From: Aristolochia californica | Taxonomy: Eukaryota > Streptophyta > Magnoliopsida > Piperales > Aristolochiaceae | NCBI GenBank assembly: GCA_029961685.1 | Contig: JARWKL010000001.1 | Location: 58,701,314 to 58,765,313, forward strand | Length of the DNA: 64,000 nucleotides | Direction: 5' to 3' | In this document: positions 59,655 to 64,000 of the stretch, one piece after another | How the letters are laid out: each line of letters starts with the position of its first letter | How positions within the stretch are numbered: the first letter of the stretch is position 1 | The notes under the pieces: model-generated | The model's database searches: none | What the model saw: the letters and a program-made list of their open reading frames with translations, nothing else | What the model was told of the DNA's origin: nothing | Made by a program: the position numbers and the translations under genes

Positions 59655-62436
59655 CTATGAGTCTTGGGAGTGATATAGCTGCATTTGGCACATCCCAAAA
59701 CTTATATAATGTATATTATAAATCCATTTCTAATTAATATTGGAGCATTGGCATGATAAATAATTTTCAACGATGACATCACTGTGTTGTATATGTAAGT
59801 TAAATTTTGAATGTAACTTTAATAATGTTGAGGTTAGTGAAAAGTGGGAGGGGGGGGAGGTCCCCTCTCTTGCTCAACTTGGATTGTGGGATTAAGCATT
59901 TCAAATATTTGAAATTTCAAGGGTAATATTATATTTTTATCTTTCAAAACTAGATAAATTCAAACATTACGGAAGTAATTTTGATCATATTAAAAAAATG
60001 TAAATATTAATTTAAATATTAGGGTTATATAAGCATTTTACCATATTTGAGGGTCGTATATTTAATAAACCTTTTTACTTTATTTTCTTAACCCTTTTCT
60101 CGAATTTATGGAAGTCATTTTTATCTTTTATTTGAAAAGTTATGTAAGAGCAAACCTACTTTTTTTTTTCTTAGGGATCACTTTAAAATTGTTTAACAAG
60201 CTAACTAGAAATTGATCAGTTCGTTAAATGACTAAAAATTTAAACCAAAACCTAAGACCCTTTGAGTTTTAAGTGAGACTTGGGTCACCCCACTTTGCAA
60301 AACATAAAATACATAATATTTTTATATTATTTATTAAAACAAAAAAATAAGGACATTTTTTTTGGGAAAAAAATATTGACAAATAAATAGCTTTAAATAT
60401 TAAAAAATATGTTCTCCCAATTAGACCCCTTGAAACGTATCAAATCAACTCAATTTGGTCCTAATCTTGTTGAGTTAGGTTAAGGTCAAATAAATGAGTT
60501 AAATTTTAATCGAATTATGAAAGTCAGGCCAATAGAAATAACAATAATATCTAAATATTACACTCCCAAAATGCCATTGTCACATTTACACCATAAAATA
60601 TCTTTCAAAATCCAAGTATAGTTGCCGACATTTTTTGGCTTGTAGCCTACTACTCATAACTTGTCCTTTCCTTTGAGGAAGGTTCAAGGGAAGCTTCTCA
60701 ACTTCTCCTTTTTTTTTTTTTCTTTTTTAATTAATATTTTACAAAAAAATTAAAAAATTAAAAAAAAATTGTAAGTCATAGCTTTGGTATGATAAATGAG
60801 CTCGCAATTGCACATGGCTTTCCCATTCCTTTCCTTATCTTTGGCACTTATTGTTTGGTGCCCCGTGCCCGTGACACCATTCAATGACCCTCCCATGTCT
60901 CCTGTAATCAAAATCTGACCTTATTACCCTTCCCTGAACCGTTTCCAATTAAGCCACCCTATGGGTATTTCGGTCATTTAACGAATATGTAGCCCCATTT
61001 AATTTATTACCGGATGTACGTAGTGCACGAGAGATCCTGCAGTATCTACGTCATTTAATGTGTACGAGATGGGCGGTTTGGATTGTAAAGTGAGTTTGAA
61101 GTGGACCCCCAGAGTTTATCGTCAAAATTGGGATAAGAGGTTCCGAACACCCTACCTTCTCTCTCTAGAACTGGGTGGGGTCCGGGAGACCTTAAAGGGT
61201 GGCGGCCCCGCCAGGTGGACTGGTGGTTGGGTACCCCCTGCCAAGTGTAGCGTCCTAGACGTGGGTTAGAGAGAGAAAATAAAAAAAGCAGGAGTGGAAA
61301 AGCGAGTCGTTTTAGGTGGCGGTGAGGTGAACACTGAATAGTGAATACAGACTAGAGATAGAAAGTAAGTAATCACGAGAAACTTGGGGGTTCTCCCAAT
61401 TTATTCCCCTCCTTCACCTACACACTTTCTCTCTCTACAGTTTCAACTCGCAGCCAGCCAGCCAGCCTCCTTTCTCCCTCTACTCTTCCCTTCTCTCCGT
61501 GTCTAAGCTCTCTTCCGAGTTCTGACACTCTCTCTAAAACTCCTCTTTCCTTCTCTGTAACCCATTTTGTCTCTCCTCAGCTTGCCTTTCTCTCGCTCCA
61601 ATCATCCTTCCTTAACCCTTTCTCTAACCTCCCCTCTGTTTACCTTCTTTCTTTCTCTCTCTCTCTCTCTTTCCTCCGTTTTCTTCGTTACCAGGGAAGC
61701 AAGCAACGACGATGGCGTTGTTGTTTTACTTCTCCACCGTACCCCTCAAACATTTGCAATATTACTAATACGTATCTAGTGCAAAATGACTGAACTACCC
61801 CTTTAAATTTAAAAACTTCCTCGTCAAGATGCCGAGAATCTTTCAGGGCCCGGGCCTTGTGTACGAAAGAGAACAGCGAAGGACTATAATTGCACCCGGC
61901 GGTCTCGAGCAAACCGACGGCCGCGATCGAAGCATTCCCTCGGGCCCAAGCGGCAGCTTTTCCTATTTTATAATTAATCAATTGATGAGATTGTTTCAGA
62001 GTCCCAGCATCAACAAAGCCTCGAGGGAAGTGAACTAAAATTAAAAATCTGGGTGGGCCCAGTAGAGTAGATTTCCCCAAAATGGGGGACATCTAACTTA
62101 ATTGAAAAACAAGGGGGGTGGCCTTTAATGTAATTTCCTGTAAAGTGACAAGCCAGGGTTAATCAATCCATGCAAGGGAATTTGTGGGAGAAGCTGGGGT
62201 GGGCCCTACAGAGGTTAGTTTGGTAATTTGAGGGAGGCTATTATAACCACAGGTGTCTGTGCAGAGGAACGTTTCAGGCTATCTCTGTCCATCGCTTCGC
62301 AGCAGAAAGGAAGAAGCTCAGAGTGCAAAAAAAGCTCCTCGCCTTTCTCCTCTTCTGTGAATCTCTGCGCCGTCGCCTTCGTTTCTCCGACCTTTTTCCT
62401 CTCCTCGTCAAATCAGAGGGGTTTAATCGAGAAAGG
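59655..62436. other. intergenic and ICE1 promoter/5' leader
   Basis: 59.7-60.95 kb is AT-rich with no gene. 61.34-61.7 kb is strongly CT-rich (e.g. (CT)n at 61653-61670), and 61.8-62.2 kb is mixed. A TATA-like TTATAACC at 62241 lies about 200 bp upstream of the ICE1 ATG. No other coding region is supported. Confidence 0.55.
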
Positions 62437-63504
62437 ATGCTGTCGAGGGTGAACGGTGTTGTGTGGATGGAGGAAGGAGTGGAGGAGGAGGACGCGGTTT
62501 CGTGGACCAGGAACGGTGAGAAGCCGGACGAAATGGGTCTCTCCACCTTCAAATCCATGCTGGAGGAGGACTGGTACGTGAACGCCGCTAATCCGTCTCA
62601 TGGCGAATTTCAGAACATGGAAACCCATCAGGAAATGAAAGACATTTCCTTCTCTTCGCCTCCGCCTGCTGAGAACTTGTTGCTCAACGCTGTGGATTCC
62701 TCGTCTTCTTGCTCGCCTTCTTCGGTCTTTAATCTTGATCCGGGGCAAGTGTCGTCGTTCTTGCCTCCCAAAAACTGCCTCTCTTCGCTTCTCAACTCGG
62801 TCTGTTCGAACCCTTTTGATACCGGCTTCGATCTGGGATGCGACCCGGGTCTACTCGCTCCCCAGATGGCGTCGAGTTCCCCGGTGATAATGAACGGGTT
62901 TAATCCAATGGCTGCGACGGAACTGAGTCCAAATACGCAGTTCATCAACACCCGTTTGATGCCGCTCAATGAAAACCCGAGCTTTAATCCTACTGGTTTT
63001 GGCGGTTTCGATGGTTCTCCCCCGAGTTCCTTGTTTCTGAACCGATCGAAAATCTTGCGGCCGCTTGAAATTTTCCCTCCGGTAGGATCCCAGCCGACGC
63101 TGTTCCAGAAACGAGCTGCACTCCGCCAGAACTCTGACAAGGGAGCTGACCTGGGACTTTTGGGCGGTCATATTAGAGGGCAGTCAGCGAGCTTGGAGGA
63201 AGATAATGAGAAGAAGAGGAAGAAGATCGAGGAGGACGAGATGGACGAGGTTAGTTTAGATGGGTCTGGATTGAATTATGACTCTGACGACGGAGGGGCT
63301 GCTGATATTAATACTACCAAGGCAGAGGACTGTGGCAAAAATGGAGGGAACAATTCGTACAACAATAGTACTGTTACCGTGGGAGATCAGAAAGGGAAGA
63401 AGAAGGGTTTGCCTGCTAAGAATCTCATGGCGGAAAGAAGACGCCGGAAGAAGCTTAATGATAGGCTTTATATGCTTCGTTCAGTTGTTCCAAAGATTAG
63501 TAAG
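62437..63504 (+). CDS. ICE1: ICE1/SCREAM bHLH transcription factor, exon 1 (3' end outside window)
   Basis: MYC-type bHLH protein that activates CBF/DREB genes in cold and pairs with SPCH, MUTE and FAMA in stomatal development. Exon 1 runs from ATG 62437 to the donor AAG/GTGAGC at 63504, 356 codons. The rest lies right of the window. Visible: N-terminal acidic MLSRVNGVVWMEEGVEEEDA; Ser/Pro-rich middle; KRAALRQ motif (the site altered in the scrm-D allele of Arabidopsis); acidic DEMDEVSLDGSGLNYDSDD; and the bHLH start KNLMAERRRRKKLNDRLYML ending RSVVPKISK at the exon boundary, the conserved intron position. A longer frame begins at GTG (62323) but is not a valid start. Confidence 0.94.
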
Positions 63505-63655
63505 GTGAGCACTATATGTTATTTACCTCCCTTGTCAAACATTTAGAATTCAAAAATCTGAATTGGTTGGTTGAGGATGTGTGAAACCTTTCTTCACTAA
63601 AATTCGATGTGGTACACGGTTTTGAGAGTTCTTAAAGGCTTGCTTTGCTGGAATT

Positions 63656-63658
<3 letters not shown>

Positions 63659-63700
<42 letters not shown>
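63659..63700. repeat. (CT)21 microsatellite in ICE1 intron 1
   Basis: Uninterrupted CT dinucleotides, 42 bp, about 155 bp after the exon 1 donor site. Confidence 0.95.
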
Positions 63701-63706
<6 letters not shown>

Positions 63707-64000
63707 TCCATGTCCTGTGTTCTTAACTTGCACTTAAAGATGCACGAGTCTTGTATCTTGTCTGAAATGAGAAAAGGAATTTCTACCTTTGATGTGTATG
63801 TTTATTCTTTGTCTGTTATATTAATTGCTCTCCGCATCGTGCTCCTGGGTATTTTTGTTTTGCAGTAAATGCTCTGGGAAACTGCTTTTATTTTTGCTGA
63901 CTTAATTCAGTTTGAGCTAAATCTGGTACTAGTTTTAATAAAGCTGATTTCACTGTCGTGTACCCTGAAAATTGTTAATCTTTTAACTCCATGGGAAATA

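Noticed and set aside
62323..62436. N-terminal extension of ICE1
   Set aside because: It would start at GTG; the ATG at 62437 begins the conserved MLSR-type N-terminus.
1..64000. CRISPR arrays, operons, bacterial regulatory signals, tRNA or rRNA genes
   Set aside because: None present. The tRNA-like A/B-boxes belong to SINEs, and the direct repeats are microsatellites, LTRs or tandem duplications in a plant nuclear context.

Overview
This is a nuclear segment from a flowering plant, most likely a non-grass angiosperm. It is AT-rich, its genes are split by GT-AG introns, and it is heavily loaded with retroelements. The species cannot be decided from the window. All gene models below were built by reading splice sites and reading frame by eye. 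In every complete gene the exon lengths sum to a whole number of codons.

Layout: (1) 1-21.4 kb, plus strand: an ArfGAP of the BAR-PH-ArfGAP-ankyrin class (AGD3/SFC type). The first exon lies off the left edge. Intron 5 (about 8.2 kb) holds a Ty1/copia element with intact target-site duplications plus several LINE and SINE pieces. (2) 24.3-25.9 kb, plus: the pseudokinase receptor CORYNE. (3) 27.8-28.4 kb, plus: LIR1/CCL, a small light-regulated chloroplast protein, with clock- and light-type elements in its promoter. (4) 31.2-31.8 kb, minus: mitochondrial ribosomal protein bL12m. (5) 33.8-35.6 kb, minus: a three-exon short-chain dehydrogenase, with four CACGTG G-boxes upstream. (6) 38.5-43.3 kb, minus: auxin response factor ARF2 in 14 coding exons, with several uORFs upstream. 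(7) 43.3-51.6 kb: gene-poor sequence. (8) 51.6-59.7 kb: a decayed PPR-DYW gene split by a second Ty1/copia element, with a 2-kb tandem duplication. (9) 62.4 kb to the right edge, plus: exon 1 of the bHLH factor ICE1/SCREAM.

The host genes are ordinary unlinked plant loci (vesicle traffic, CLV3 signalling, photosynthesis, mitochondrial translation, metabolism, auxin and stomata/cold response) and do not form a cluster. The unusual biology is in the mobile DNA. The 52-59 kb copia element carries a piece of a host arogenate dehydratase gene in its untranslated leader. It landed inside the DYW domain of a PPR gene. The PPR flank, LTR and leader were then duplicated head to tail. Scattered through introns are at least five very short insertions (12-43 bp, mostly a homopolymer tail plus a few bases) flanked by 11-18 bp target-site duplications. 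They look like extremely 5'-truncated LINE insertions.
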